From: an uncultured bacterium
Lineage (GTDB): Bacteria; Cyanobacteriota; Vampirovibrionia; Gastranaerophilales; Gastranaerophilaceae
DNA: 21,918 nucleotides
NCBI GenBank assembly: GCA_902464375.1
Contig: CABQIM010000021.1
Location: 1 to 21,918, forward strand
Direction of reading: 5' to 3'
Shown here: in pieces, positions 1 through 7,211 of the stretch
Position numbering within the stretch: the stretch's first letter is position 1
How the letters are laid out: each line of letters starts with the position of its first letter
Notes under the pieces: generated by a model
What the model saw: the letters and a program-made list of their open reading frames with translations, nothing else
What the model was told of the DNA's origin: nothing
The model's database searches: none
Translations under genes and position numbers: made by a program

Positions 1-30
1 AAAATAAATAGTTTTATTTATAAAATAACA

Positions 31-57
31 AAAGGCGGAGCCTGCGGCTCCGCCTTT
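31..57 (-). terminator. Intrinsic terminator of malQ
   Basis: A perfect 12-bp GC-rich stem (31-42 pairs with 46-57, 3-nt loop) lies just downstream of the malQ stop codon. Read on the minus strand it is followed by TTTTGTTATTTTAT, so it fits a Rho-independent terminator for malQ. The flanks are A/T-rich on both sides, so it may also work for plus-strand transcription. Confidence 0.85.
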
Positions 58-80
58 TGATTTTATATTCCTTTAATAAC

Positions 81-1949
81 CTAACCCAACTTTTCAATCA
101 AACTTGCATGTTTAGAAGCAAATTCTTTACCACGAGCGATAATTGCAGCTTTAAGAAGAGCCTGTAAATCAATCGGTGTAAGTTCTTGATAGTTATTAGG
201 TAATCTAAGTGACCAGTTTTGGTCGCCTGATGTTCCAGGTCTATTATATACATCATTGATTTGGAAGAAATCTGTAAAGAAAATTTGAACATTTCTAGCT
301 TTTGAAGCGAAGATTTCAGTCAATTTCACAAATTTCAAATAATCTTTATCTTGAGTTAATCTAACGATGATATCATCTTTGTTGTCAGCTTCCGCAAATA
401 AATCTTCTACAAGATTTTTTGCATGCAAATAACCTTCGTGAGTATTAATCATGCTTTCTGCCCACATAGAGATAGGAAGGTTATCGTGAGTACCAACCAT
501 GTTCCAAACGTGTTCAGTGATGTTTTTACATCTATAAGGATGTTCAGGTTTTTCCGGAACAACAAACTGAGTTAATCTCATACCTTGAAGTTCGTATTTT
601 TTCATAACCGCATCAACAGGATTTGTAAGAGTACCCAAATCTTCACAAACGATTGCGTTTTTATCCATACCGCATTCTTTTGCAGCTGCGATAACGATTT
701 TTTCAATTAATCTGCCGTAAAGCTTAATTTGTTCTTCTGATAAAGTTTTAACTCTTTTTTCTTTATCAGATTCCAAAGTCCAATCCAAATCTTCATTACG
801 AGCAATTGCGTATCTTGAAAGTTCCGGATGTTCCGGAGATGAATATAATCTACCTGCACCTTGTTCCGGCATTGGTTTCTTTCCTGCCTTATAAACCCAA
901 GGGTCGATTAAACCTACGATATGGTCGATTCTTACACCACCAGGGTTTTCCTTAAACATCTTTTTGTAAAGGTTTTTCATCAAAATACCACCTTCACCCA
1001 AAGAACCGTCAGCATTAAACATTTTGTCAGGATCCATTACAGGGAAGCCCCAAGCCTGACCATCTTTTGAAAAATAATCAGGTGGACAGCCAAGATACCA
1101 GCCATCTAAGAATAATGATTGATAAGCCCAAGCATCTCTATCAGAGAACGCAACTTGACGGTCAGCAATCATTTTGATACCTTTTGACAAAGCGAATTTC
1201 TTTGTTTCTTCATTCTGTTGTTCTAAAACAAATTGGCAGAACTTGTAGAATTCGATTTCATCTTCGTAATTTTTCTTGATTTCATCAATTCTTGCTGCGT
1301 AAGCTTTCTTTTCTTCTTCTGATTTTGGATTCATTAACTTTTTGTCTGTTTCATTTTTCCAACTGTACCAGAAATCGCTTCCGTTTTCGATTGAAAGAGC
1401 TTCATATAAAGAGTCATTATCCAGCCATAAAGCATTATCTTTCTTAAATTTTTCAAATTCTTTTTTAAGTGGAGAACCGAACAATCCGCCGTGGATTTCT
1501 TTAAAGTTTTTCCAAGCTTCTTTTAAAGCTTCAATTTGAGCTTTTTGAATGTAATCATAAGCCGTTCTACCTTGATTTTGTCTTGGATTATTTGCAACAA
1601 CTTTTTCAAAAGTTTCTTGAGATAAAATATTATCCCATTTCTTTTCAGTCAATTGTTTTAAATCAATGAACAATGGGTTTCCGGAAAAAATTGTACCAGT
1701 GTAAGGTGAAGCATCATCGCTTTTTGTTCTTCCAGCAGGTCCAAGTTGTAGTGCGTTAAAAATTCCACTAGCATAATCAATTAATTCGTGGCCGGCATCA
1801 GAATTGAATGTTCCAAATCCTGTGTCTTCGCCTTGCTTAGAAGGGAAGCTGCTGCCGTGAATAATTAATGCTAAATTATCTTTGCCTAATACTTTTAAAG
1901 CTTCTGATACAAGTTTAGTATCAATTTTGTTTGATGTTAAACAGACCAT
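81..1949 (-). CDS. malQ: 4-alpha-glucanotransferase (amylomaltase, GH77)
   Basis: Cytosolic GH77 enzyme that transfers alpha-1,4-glucan segments between maltodextrins or glycogen-derived chains. The 622-residue product shows the family landmarks: an N-terminal substrate loop LQLGPAG...SPY (residues 67-83), CPPDYFSKDGQAWGFP (288-303), the nucleophile motif RIDH (Asp342), the acid/base motif CEDLG (Glu436) and GTHDN (486-490) with the third catalytic Asp489. It is longer than the roughly 500-residue Thermus-type enzymes, with a charged helical insertion around 195-235. The ATG is preceded by a good Shine-Dalgarno (AAGGAGT, 1958-1964) and a promoter 27-60 nt upstream. It stands alone, ending in a strong terminator, with no glycogen or maltose genes beside it. 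Assignment to GH77 is secure; the preferred in vivo substrate is not visible. Confidence 0.95.
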   Translation of the reverse strand: MVCLTSNKIDTKLVSEALKVLGKDNLALIIHGSSFPSKQGEDTGFGTFNSDAGHELIDYASGIFNALQLGPAGRTKSDDASPYTGTIFSGNPLFIDLKQLTEKKWDNILSQETFEKVVANNPRQNQGRTAYDYIQKAQIEALKEAWKNFKEIHGGLFGSPLKKEFEKFKKDNALWLDNDSLYEALSIENGSDFWYSWKNETDKKLMNPKSEEEKKAYAARIDEIKKNYEDEIEFYKFCQFVLEQQNEETKKFALSKGIKMIADRQVAFSDRDAWAYQSLFLDGWYLGCPPDYFSKDGQAWGFPVMDPDKMFNADGSLGEGGILMKNLYKKMFKENPGGVRIDHIVGLIDPWVYKAGKKPMPEQGAGRLYSSPEHPELSRYAIARNEDLDWTLESDKEKRVKTLSEEQIKLYGRLIEKIVIAAAKECGMDKNAIVCEDLGTLTNPVDAVMKKYELQGMRLTQFVVPEKPEHPYRCKNITEHVWNMVGTHDNLPISMWAESMINTHEGYLHAKNLVEDLFAEADNKDDIIVRLTQDKDYLKFVKLTEIFASKARNVQIFFTDFFQINDVYNRPGTSGDQNWSLRLPNNYQELTPIDLQALLKAAIIARGKEFASKHASLIEKLG

Positions 1950-1982
1950 AAAAATTTACTCCTTATTTTCTCTTCGATATTA

Positions 1983-2011
1983 AGTTTATCATCCATAAAA
2001 ACTTATTTCAA
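1983..2011 (-). promoter_or_regulatory. Putative malQ promoter
   Basis: On the minus strand TTGAAA (2006-2011) and TAAACT (1983-1988) are separated by exactly 17 bp. The -10 box is preceded by TGA, giving an extended -10 (TGN). Predicted start is near 1976, a leader of about 27 nt that contains the malQ Shine-Dalgarno. Confidence 0.5.
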
Positions 2012-2049
2012 GCTTATGTAAATAAGGTTAGAAGGGAAATTAGGTTAAA

Positions 2050-2346
2050 TTAGTTTATAGGATGAGGTAATCCAAGTCCAAGTTTTCTACAAATTTTACA
2101 CTGTTTTAAATATATCTCTAAACTTTCTTTATCATTTATGCTGAAATCTGGAGCAGGTCTCATATGTGGACGCCTAGATTCTTTTGTAACTTCTTTTTGC
2201 TCAGATTCAAGAGTCGCTTTAACATTTTTTAGCTCTTTCTTTACATTACCAATAATTGCACTATTTGATTTTTTACTTCTTGATTGAAAATTTGTTTGTA
2301 TAGAATTCTGCATATTAGCATAAAAATTAACTCCAGATACTTGCAT
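2050..2346 (-). CDS. Small hypothetical protein with CxxC, lineage-type N-terminus
   Basis: A 98-residue protein I do not recognise as a named family. It begins MQVSGVNFYANMQNSIQTNF, similar in style to the N-terminus of the AAA ATPase at 7308 (MRISPI... then NFKA). The middle is Lys/Glu/Ser-rich and probably helical or disordered (about 25-65). The C-terminal third carries DKESLEIYLKQCKICRKLG, where the CKIC pair could bind metal or form a disulfide. There is no signal peptide or membrane segment. The start is supported by AGAAAGGAT a few bases upstream. It lies behind the malQ promoter region and appears monocistronic, divergent from the TPR gene at 2541. Confidence 0.7.
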   Translation of the reverse strand: MQVSGVNFYANMQNSIQTNFQSRSKKSNSAIIGNVKKELKNVKATLESEQKEVTKESRRPHMRPAPDFSINDKESLEIYLKQCKICRKLGLGLPHPIN

Positions 2347-2435
2347 TTTAATCCTTTCTATAATTTGAGTTTGAAATAAGTTAATCTATGCGTGCTATAA
2401 AATTTGTAAAAAAATTTTTTGCCTAAAACTTAATA

Positions 2436-2459
2436 ATTCGTTACGAATAGCCAGGGGCT
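2436..2459. repeat. Paired short inverted repeats in the divergent intergenic region
   Basis: ATTCGT-T-ACGAAT (2436-2448) is a perfect 6-bp inverted repeat with a 1-nt centre. It is followed at once by AGCC-AGG-GGCT (2449-2459). They sit between the divergent genes starting at 2346 and 2541, about 47 bp upstream of the -35 box of the latter. A regulator-binding site is possible but unproven. Confidence 0.3.
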
Positions 2460-2505
2460 CAAATTGTATTTTGTAAAAATTATATTTATTACAAATAACA
2501 AACAT

Positions 2506-2534
2506 TTGATAAACCATGTATTTTCTTCTATAAT
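2506..2534 (+). promoter_or_regulatory. Near-consensus promoter giving a predicted leaderless mRNA
   Basis: TTGATA (2506-2511), a 17-bp spacer and a perfect TATAAT (2529-2534) are followed by 6 nt and the ATG at 2541. Sigma70 promoters usually start 7 nt past the -10 box, which falls on the A of the ATG. No Shine-Dalgarno is present. Confidence 0.75.
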
Positions 2535-2540
2535 TTGGAT

Positions 2541-3104
2541 ATGAGAAGATTTTTTATTACGGCTTTATTATTAATGTTAGCGGCTCCGGTGTTTGCTGAT
2601 AATGATTTATCTAAGCAAGCTACTGCTTTTTATAGTGACAACAATTACCAAAAGACGATGGATTTGATTCTTCAAATTGATGAAAACGAGCGTACTGCGC
2701 AAGATTGGTTAATTTTAGGTAATGTTCTGGAAGATAAAGGCGAGAAAGAAAATGCTATATTTATGTATCAAAAAGCAATTTCTGTAAACCATAAATACTA
2801 TAAAGCGTATTATAATCTTGCCAACCATTATGCGCAAAACAATCAGTTCAATATGGCGATAGACAATTATAAAAAAGCAGCTTCTTTAAGTAAAGAAAAT
2901 CCATTCATTTTTTACAACATGGCTTGTACGTATATAAAAATGGGAAATCTAAACAAAGCAAAAACAAATCTGAATAAAGCTATTATGTTCAAATCAGATG
3001 TTCCGGATTTCCACTATAATTTGGCATATGTGTATAAACAATTGAACAAGCCAAAATTAGCACAAACTTATCTTGATAATTACAACAAACTTATGGAAAG
3101 ATAA
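2541..3104 (+). CDS. Exported TPR-repeat protein
   Basis: A 187-residue protein with a clear signal peptide (MRRFFITALLLMLAAPVFA, residues 1-19, probable cleavage after AFA-type VFA). The rest is nearly all tetratricopeptide repeats: about four or five helical pairs from 22 to the C-terminus, with hallmark stretches such as AYYNLANHYAQNNQFNMAID and FHYNLAYVYKQLNKPKLAQT. It is therefore likely a periplasmic protein-protein interaction scaffold; the partner is unknown. I chose the ATG at 2541 rather than the in-frame TTG at 2535 because the promoter ends 6 nt before it and nothing upstream resembles a ribosome-binding site. It converges on the gene ending at 3109, with 4 bp between stop codons and no visible terminator. 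Confidence 0.85.
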   Translation: MRRFFITALLLMLAAPVFADNDLSKQATAFYSDNNYQKTMDLILQIDENERTAQDWLILGNVLEDKGEKENAIFMYQKAISVNHKYYKAYYNLANHYAQNNQFNMAIDNYKKAASLSKENPFIFYNMACTYIKMGNLNKAKTNLNKAIMFKSDVPDFHYNLAYVYKQLNKPKLAQTYLDNYNKLMER

Positions 3105-3108
3105 GCTA

Positions 3109-3303
3109 CTACGCTATATCATCCAGCTCGTTTGCCAATTGTAATTGTGTATCTAAAATTACATCCACTATTGTTCCGACTGCGGATACTTCCCTGCCTT
3201 TGTCAAAATTTGCCGAACAATAATCTTTAGCAATTTCTAACAAGTCAATGCTGCGTGAAACTTTTTCCTCAAGTAATGATATTTTTTCTAATATATTTTC
3301 CAT
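3109..3303 (-). CDS. Small hypothetical helical protein
   Basis: A 64-residue, unrecognised, soluble protein beginning MENILEKISLLEEKVSRSID. The first ~25 residues have a heptad-like pattern of hydrophobic residues, suggesting a short coiled coil; the remainder also looks helical. It has one cysteine (around residue 28) and no signal peptide. The ATG at 3303 is chosen over an in-frame TTG at 3318 because a consensus promoter ends 6 nt upstream of it and the TTG lies inside that promoter. It has its own promoter although it follows the gene at 3369-4256 on the same strand. Confidence 0.65.
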   Translation of the reverse strand: MENILEKISLLEEKVSRSIDLLEIAKDYCSANFDKGREVSAVGTIVDVILDTQLQLANELDDIA

Positions 3304-3309
3304 AAAAAA

Positions 3310-3338
3310 ATGATACAAGAAATCTACTTCCTTGTCAA
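3310..3338 (-). promoter_or_regulatory. Near-consensus promoter giving a predicted leaderless mRNA
   Basis: On the minus strand TTGACA (3333-3338, perfect), a 17-bp spacer, TATCAT (3310-3315), six T residues, then the ATG at 3303. The -10-to-ATG gap equals that of the other leaderless candidates in the window. Confidence 0.75.
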
Positions 3339-3368
3339 TATGTTTAAGAAAATATATTAAAATATCTA

Positions 3369-4256
3369 TTAGTGTAAAATATTTGTAATTCCGGTTGTAA
3401 TCAAGGCTACATTGTATTTGTCGACTGCATCAATTACTTCTTTGGAGGCAGATGGTACAATAATTAAACCAATTCTATTTTGTACGGCTGCGTTAATATC
3501 ATGCACTGTCAAAGGCATATCAGACGCCATTACGGATTCTTTTGCCATTTCACAAGAATAATTGAGCGCATATTCAACAAAAGAACCTTGCAGACCTTGA
3601 GAGATTGCAGAAGTTTTTAAATCTTTTGCAATTACAATTGCTTGTGATTTAGCGTGTTTTGCAATCTTCCACGCAAAAACAGCATCCTCAATTTGTTCTA
3701 CGGTTGGCTTAACTTTTGATATAACTTTAAATGTATCTTTATCCAATTCGCTCAAATTTGGAGTTTGAACCAATGTGCCCAAAGGTGTTGTATGAACTAC
3801 ATTTGATAAGTATTTTTTGTATTCCTTTAGCGGAGTATTGATTGTTACATAACCAATATCATGTGTTTTCATAAATTCAATTGCATTTTTTGTGAATTTT
3901 GGAGCAACAATTATGTTAGAATTTTTTAGCATTTTAACAACATCGCTATCAACTTCTGCAGACACAATTACATTAGAGTTCAAAAAGTCTATAGGGTTGC
4001 CATCTATTGCGCTCAAAATAGCTTCTTCCAATGATTTGCCTAATGCTACAGCGCAAATTCCCGTATTTGATGTTGTGACGACAGCATTAACGTCAAAAAA
4101 TTCACTTATAACATTAAGTCCTCTTTCTATACTCATAATATCAAGAAAAGATAGCGGTTTGCTTGACGAATAATCAATCATCTTTTCATTTTTTTCAATA
4201 CTTGCTGTTTGGTGACTGTTTGCACCGATTGTAATTTCAAATTCTTCTATGTTCAT
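3369..4256 (-). CDS. AICAR transformylase-like protein (PurH C-domain homologue), probably non-canonical
   Basis: A 295-residue protein resembling the AICAR formyltransferase domain of bifunctional PurH without the IMP cyclohydrolase domain. Correspondences I can see: IGANSHQTAS (10-19) to the family RYGENPHQ; SKPLSFLDIMS (32-42) to GKELSYNN.LD; CAVALG (68-73) to CGVALG; FAWKIAKHAKSQAIVIAKD (194-212) to FAWKVAKHVKSNAIVYAKD; and VMASD plus a C-terminal ITTGITNILH. Key active-site parts look lost: the Lys-His of KHxNPCGVALG aligns with Ser-Asn (about 63-64), and the G.GQMSRVDS loop reads SQGLQGSFVEYAL. It is also shorter than the usual ~320-390 residues. The fold is likely kept, but catalysis is doubtful; it may be a diverged paralogue. 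The start has a good AAAGGA. It lies downstream of the PBP1a gene on the same strand. Confidence 0.7.
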   Translation of the reverse strand: MNIEEFEITIGANSHQTASIEKNEKMIDYSSSKPLSFLDIMSIERGLNVISEFFDVNAVVTTSNTGICAVALGKSLEEAILSAIDGNPIDFLNSNVIVSAEVDSDVVKMLKNSNIIVAPKFTKNAIEFMKTHDIGYVTINTPLKEYKKYLSNVVHTTPLGTLVQTPNLSELDKDTFKVISKVKPTVEQIEDAVFAWKIAKHAKSQAIVIAKDLKTSAISQGLQGSFVEYALNYSCEMAKESVMASDMPLTVHDINAAVQNRIGLIIVPSASKEVIDAVDKYNVALITTGITNILH

Positions 4257-4286
4257 GTGTAGTCCTTTGTTTTTCTATTAATTAGT

Positions 4287-4361
4287 CCCCACCCAGAATT
4301 TCTAAGTCTCGAGCTGCAAGCTTTCTACTTGAAATTCTTCCCTCCCCTATAAAGGGAGGGG
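4287..4361. repeat. Hairpin-rich intergenic element
   Basis: Between the PBP1a and PurH-like genes lie nested palindromes. AGAATTTC(T)AAGT (4295-4307) pairs with ACTTGAAATTCT (4327-4338), with one bulge. Its loop contains AGCT-GCA-AGCT. A second hairpin pairs CCCTCCC (4340-4346) with GGGAGGG (4354-4360). CCCCACCC (4287-4294) can also pair with GGGAGGGG (4354-4361) with one mismatch. The G/C-runs are unlike the AT-rich surroundings. Neither strand has the U-run expected of a standard terminator, although it follows the PBP stop codon directly. Confidence 0.45.
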
Positions 4362-4366
4362 ATGCG

Positions 4367-6514
4367 TTACTGTCCAACCGGAGCAGATGTAACCGGAATT
4401 GGTGCGAATTGCGGTTGCGGAACTTCAGTTCTTTCAGACTTAACTTCTACAGTCGGAACTTCTTTTTTCTTTATAGGAGTTAAAGTCTGTTGTAGCACTT
4501 CTGCCGGTTTTACCGGAGTTGGCTTAGGTGCTGTTGTTTCTTCCGGTTTGTTTTCTTTGTCTTTGTTTTTATCTAATGCTTTTTTAGCTTCACTTTGAGG
4601 AATTATTGAAATCCCAGGGGCTTTGAACGGATTAAGAATAACTTCCGGATATTCAAAATCAGCATTGCCGTATGGAGCTGTCGCAACTGTCATTACATCT
4701 TTCCAGATTAATGCAGGAACTGTACCACCGGTGATACCGCCCATCTGAGAGTTATCATCATTACCAACCCAAACGCCGGTTACTACATCAGGAGTAAAGC
4801 CAATAAAATACGCATCTTTACTATCATCGGTTGTACCGGTTTTGCCGGCTGCAGGTTTACCAATATTAGCAGCACGACCAGTACCGTTTGTGATAACTGT
4901 TTTCATAATGGCTGTCATTGTAGCTGCTGTGTTCAAGTTCAAAACTTTGCTAGAACGTGCTTTTTTTGCTTCATAAAGAACTGTTCCTCTTGAAGATTCA
5001 ATTCTTTCAATTGCGAATGGTTCAACTTTAAAACCACCATTTGCAAATACGCCATAAGCTCTTGTCATTTCAAATAATTTTACGCTGTTTGAACCAAGAG
5101 AAATTGTGTAATCGTAAGGAATTGGAGTTGTAATTCCCATTACTCTTGCAAGCTGAATTACGGCTCTAACACCAACGGCTTCCATTAATCTTGCTGTACA
5201 AACGTTTGAAGATACCATCAATGCAGTGTATAGAGGAATTGAACCACGATATTTATTACCATAGTTTTTAGGTGTCCAATCACCGGCTCTGAATGGCAAG
5301 TCATCAATCATATCATTAGGAGAGTATCCTTTTTCGATTGCTGCTGTATAAATGAATGGTTTGAATGCAGAACCTGATGGTCTTGCTGATTGTGTAACTC
5401 TATCATACTGGCTCTTTGTATAATCTTTACCGCCGGCATAAACTAGAATTCTACCGTCAATAGGGCTGAAAGAAAATACGGCAGCCTGATTCTTATCTCT
5501 TGTTAAACCCCAAGCTGCAAGGTTTTTCAAGATTGCTTCGTTTGCTTTTACTTGAGCTTTGTAATCTAATGTTGTGATTACTTTATAACCGCCATTAACA
5601 ATTTCGTCTTCTGTAAAACCTAACTTGTACATTTCTTTCATAACGTAATCGCAGAAGTATGGAGCTTTGTTTGTCGCATACATTGTAGGCATATTAGATA
5701 ATATAATTTCGCTTGCTTTTGCTTTTTCGTAAGTTTCTTTGTCGATGTATTTCATCTTATACATTCTTAGAAGAACTTGGTTTCTACGTTTCATTGCAAG
5801 CTTTTTATTGTTATAGGGTGAATATACAGAAGGTGCTTGTGGAAGACCTGCTATCAATGCCATTTCCGGAAGAGTTAATTGATTTAAACTCTTGTTGAAA
5901 TAGATTCTTGCTGCTCCCTTAACACCATATGCACCTGAACCTAAGTAGACGTTGTTCAAATACATTTCTAAGATTTCATCTTTATCGATTGTTTTTTCAA
6001 TCTGTGCCGCAACTTGTAATTCTTTTATTTTTCTTGTGAAAGTTTTTTCGTTAGACAAGAATAATATTCTTGATAATTGTTGAGTAATTGTACTTGCGCC
6101 TTGAACCACATGACCGGCTAACAAGTTGGCAACCATAGAACGACCTAGACCAACCAAGTCATACCCTGGGTGCTTGTAGAAATTCTTATCTTCTGTTGCA
6201 ATTAAAGCTTTTACTAATGTATCCGGAACTTCTTTTAGTGATACGTTTGAATAAGTATATGCAGCAAAAGTTTTTATAACTTCGCCATCACCTGCACAAA
6301 ATGTCGTAACAATATTTGGCTTAAGTTTGTTTAAATTTTTGATTGGCGGCAATGACATTAAATAAAGTTTTAATGCAATCATGCCTGCTAACGCTACACC
6401 TAGTGCAAAAACAACAAGAACAGTTATGAATCTGAGCATTGGGTTATCTATCATAACTCTTTTGGAAGAATAACTGTTTCTTTTTCTGTTTTTTGGAATA
6501 TTATAATTTCCCAT
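4367..6514 (-). CDS. Class A penicillin-binding protein (PBP1a-type transglycosylase/transpeptidase)
   Basis: Bifunctional peptidoglycan synthase that polymerises lipid II and cross-links the peptides at the outer face of the inner membrane. The 715-residue protein has a short cytoplasmic tail and one membrane anchor (about 27-50). The GT51 domain (about 60-235) carries ALIATEDKNFYKHPG with catalytic Glu108, QGASTITQQL and the EMYLN/YLGSGAYGV region. The transpeptidase domain has SAFK (nucleophile Ser382, Lys385), SSN (435-437) and KTG (558-560), so all catalytic motifs are intact. The C-terminal ~80 residues form a Pro/Lys/Glu-rich, probably disordered tail. The start has AAAGGA 8 nt upstream. 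It is divergent from the cysteine-cluster gene at 6645. I leave the symbol empty because the PBP1 subtype cannot be fixed by eye. Confidence 0.95.
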   Translation of the reverse strand: MGNYNIPKNRKRNSYSSKRVMIDNPMLRFITVLVVFALGVALAGMIALKLYLMSLPPIKNLNKLKPNIVTTFCAGDGEVIKTFAAYTYSNVSLKEVPDTLVKALIATEDKNFYKHPGYDLVGLGRSMVANLLAGHVVQGASTITQQLSRILFLSNEKTFTRKIKELQVAAQIEKTIDKDEILEMYLNNVYLGSGAYGVKGAARIYFNKSLNQLTLPEMALIAGLPQAPSVYSPYNNKKLAMKRRNQVLLRMYKMKYIDKETYEKAKASEIILSNMPTMYATNKAPYFCDYVMKEMYKLGFTEDEIVNGGYKVITTLDYKAQVKANEAILKNLAAWGLTRDKNQAAVFSFSPIDGRILVYAGGKDYTKSQYDRVTQSARPSGSAFKPFIYTAAIEKGYSPNDMIDDLPFRAGDWTPKNYGNKYRGSIPLYTALMVSSNVCTARLMEAVGVRAVIQLARVMGITTPIPYDYTISLGSNSVKLFEMTRAYGVFANGGFKVEPFAIERIESSRGTVLYEAKKARSSKVLNLNTAATMTAIMKTVITNGTGRAANIGKPAAGKTGTTDDSKDAYFIGFTPDVVTGVWVGNDDNSQMGGITGGTVPALIWKDVMTVATAPYGNADFEYPEVILNPFKAPGISIIPQSEAKKALDKNKDKENKPEETTAPKPTPVKPAEVLQQTLTPIKKKEVPTVEVKSERTEVPQPQFAPIPVTSAPVGQ

Positions 6515-6644
6515 CTATACAATCCTTTATTGATATTATCTCTCAATCCTAGTACTATTATTCTATCAGATAAATACATTTAAGTAGTTTTTTGCAACGG
6601 AATGTTAAGTTTTTTGACAATAAAATATACAAAAGGATTCAGCC

Positions 6645-7043
6645 ATGTCACTATTTAGTTTTCTAACTGTTCTTAAAAATGAATTTTTATCATATTTTGT
6701 TCCGGAAAAAATGGAATACAAGATTACAGGGAAATGCCTTAAATGCGGCAAATGTTGCCGTTATATGTACAGTTTTGATACTTATACAACAACTGATTTT
6801 AAGATTATGCAATTCCTTTTCCCTGCGTACAAAAGATTTTATATCCGAGGAAAAGATGAAGAAGGTAATTTAATTTTTGCTTGCAAATATGTTACAGACG
6901 AAGGCTTATGTTCTGTTTATAACAAGCGCTTAAAAATGTGCCGTAATTATCCTGCTAAAAAAATATCTTATCCTGGGAAATTACACAAAGGATGCGGTTA
7001 TCAAGTCGAAGATAAGAGTTTTAAAACATATTTAGATAAATAA
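6645..7043 (+). CDS. YkgJ-type cysteine-cluster protein
   Basis: A 132-residue soluble protein of the CxxCxxCC family, whose members probably bind zinc or an Fe-S cluster; the physiological role of the family is poorly defined. The signature CLKCGKCCR (Cys31, 34, 37, 38) is followed by Cys80, Cys89 within GLCSVYNKRLKMCRNYP, Cys99 and a final Cys117 in KGCGY. These eight cysteines are the expected ligand set. The ATG is preceded by AAAAGGA with good spacing. It starts about 130 bp from the divergent PBP1a gene and has its own transcription unit; the next gene has a separate strong promoter. Confidence 0.85.
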   Translation: MSLFSFLTVLKNEFLSYFVPEKMEYKITGKCLKCGKCCRYMYSFDTYTTTDFKIMQFLFPAYKRFYIRGKDEEGNLIFACKYVTDEGLCSVYNKRLKMCRNYPAKKISYPGKLHKGCGYQVEDKSFKTYLDK

Positions 7044-7056
7044 TAGAAAATTTTAC

Positions 7057-7085
7057 TTGACAGATTTCAAAACATACTATATAGT
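7057..7085 (+). promoter_or_regulatory. Strong sigma70-type promoter of the AAA ATPase leader
   Basis: TTGACA (7057-7062, perfect consensus), a 17-bp spacer and TATAGT (7080-7085, 5 of 6). Predicted start is near 7092, giving a leader of about 215 nt before the ATG at 7308, far longer than any other in this window. Confidence 0.8.
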
Positions 7086-7118
7086 GTAAAAGTTACAATT
7101 AATTCATTGGAGAAAAAT

Positions 7119-7211
7119 TTGTTCAATCTAAATTCCAAATCTATGTGTATCAAGAATTGCCGAATTAACAATTCGGTGGTCATCTTGCGCAGTATTTTTG
7201 TGGATTTATGA
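7119..7211 (+). CDS. Possible leader peptide in the AAA ATPase 5' region
   Basis: A 30-codon open frame beginning TTG (7119) with TTGGAGA (7107-7113) at suitable spacing; an in-frame ATG at 7143 would give 22 residues but has no ribosome-binding site. The product would be rich in Asn and contains two Cys; no similarity is recognised. The TGA at 7209-7211 directly abuts the 5' arm of the long-range stem described for this leader, so a terminating ribosome would cover that arm. An ORF this short can occur by chance, so this is speculative. Confidence 0.25.
   Translation: MFNLNSKSMCIKNCRINNSVVILRSIFVDL

Noticed and set aside
4340..4360. Hairpin after the PBP1a stop codon as an intrinsic terminator.
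   Set aside because: No U-run follows on the minus strand (GAAGAATTTC), so I list it as part of a repeat-like element instead.
6592..6626. TTGACA at 6614-6619 as promoter of the cysteine-cluster gene.
   Set aside because: A -10 box at 16-18 bp would fall on the Shine-Dalgarno and start codon and has no good match.
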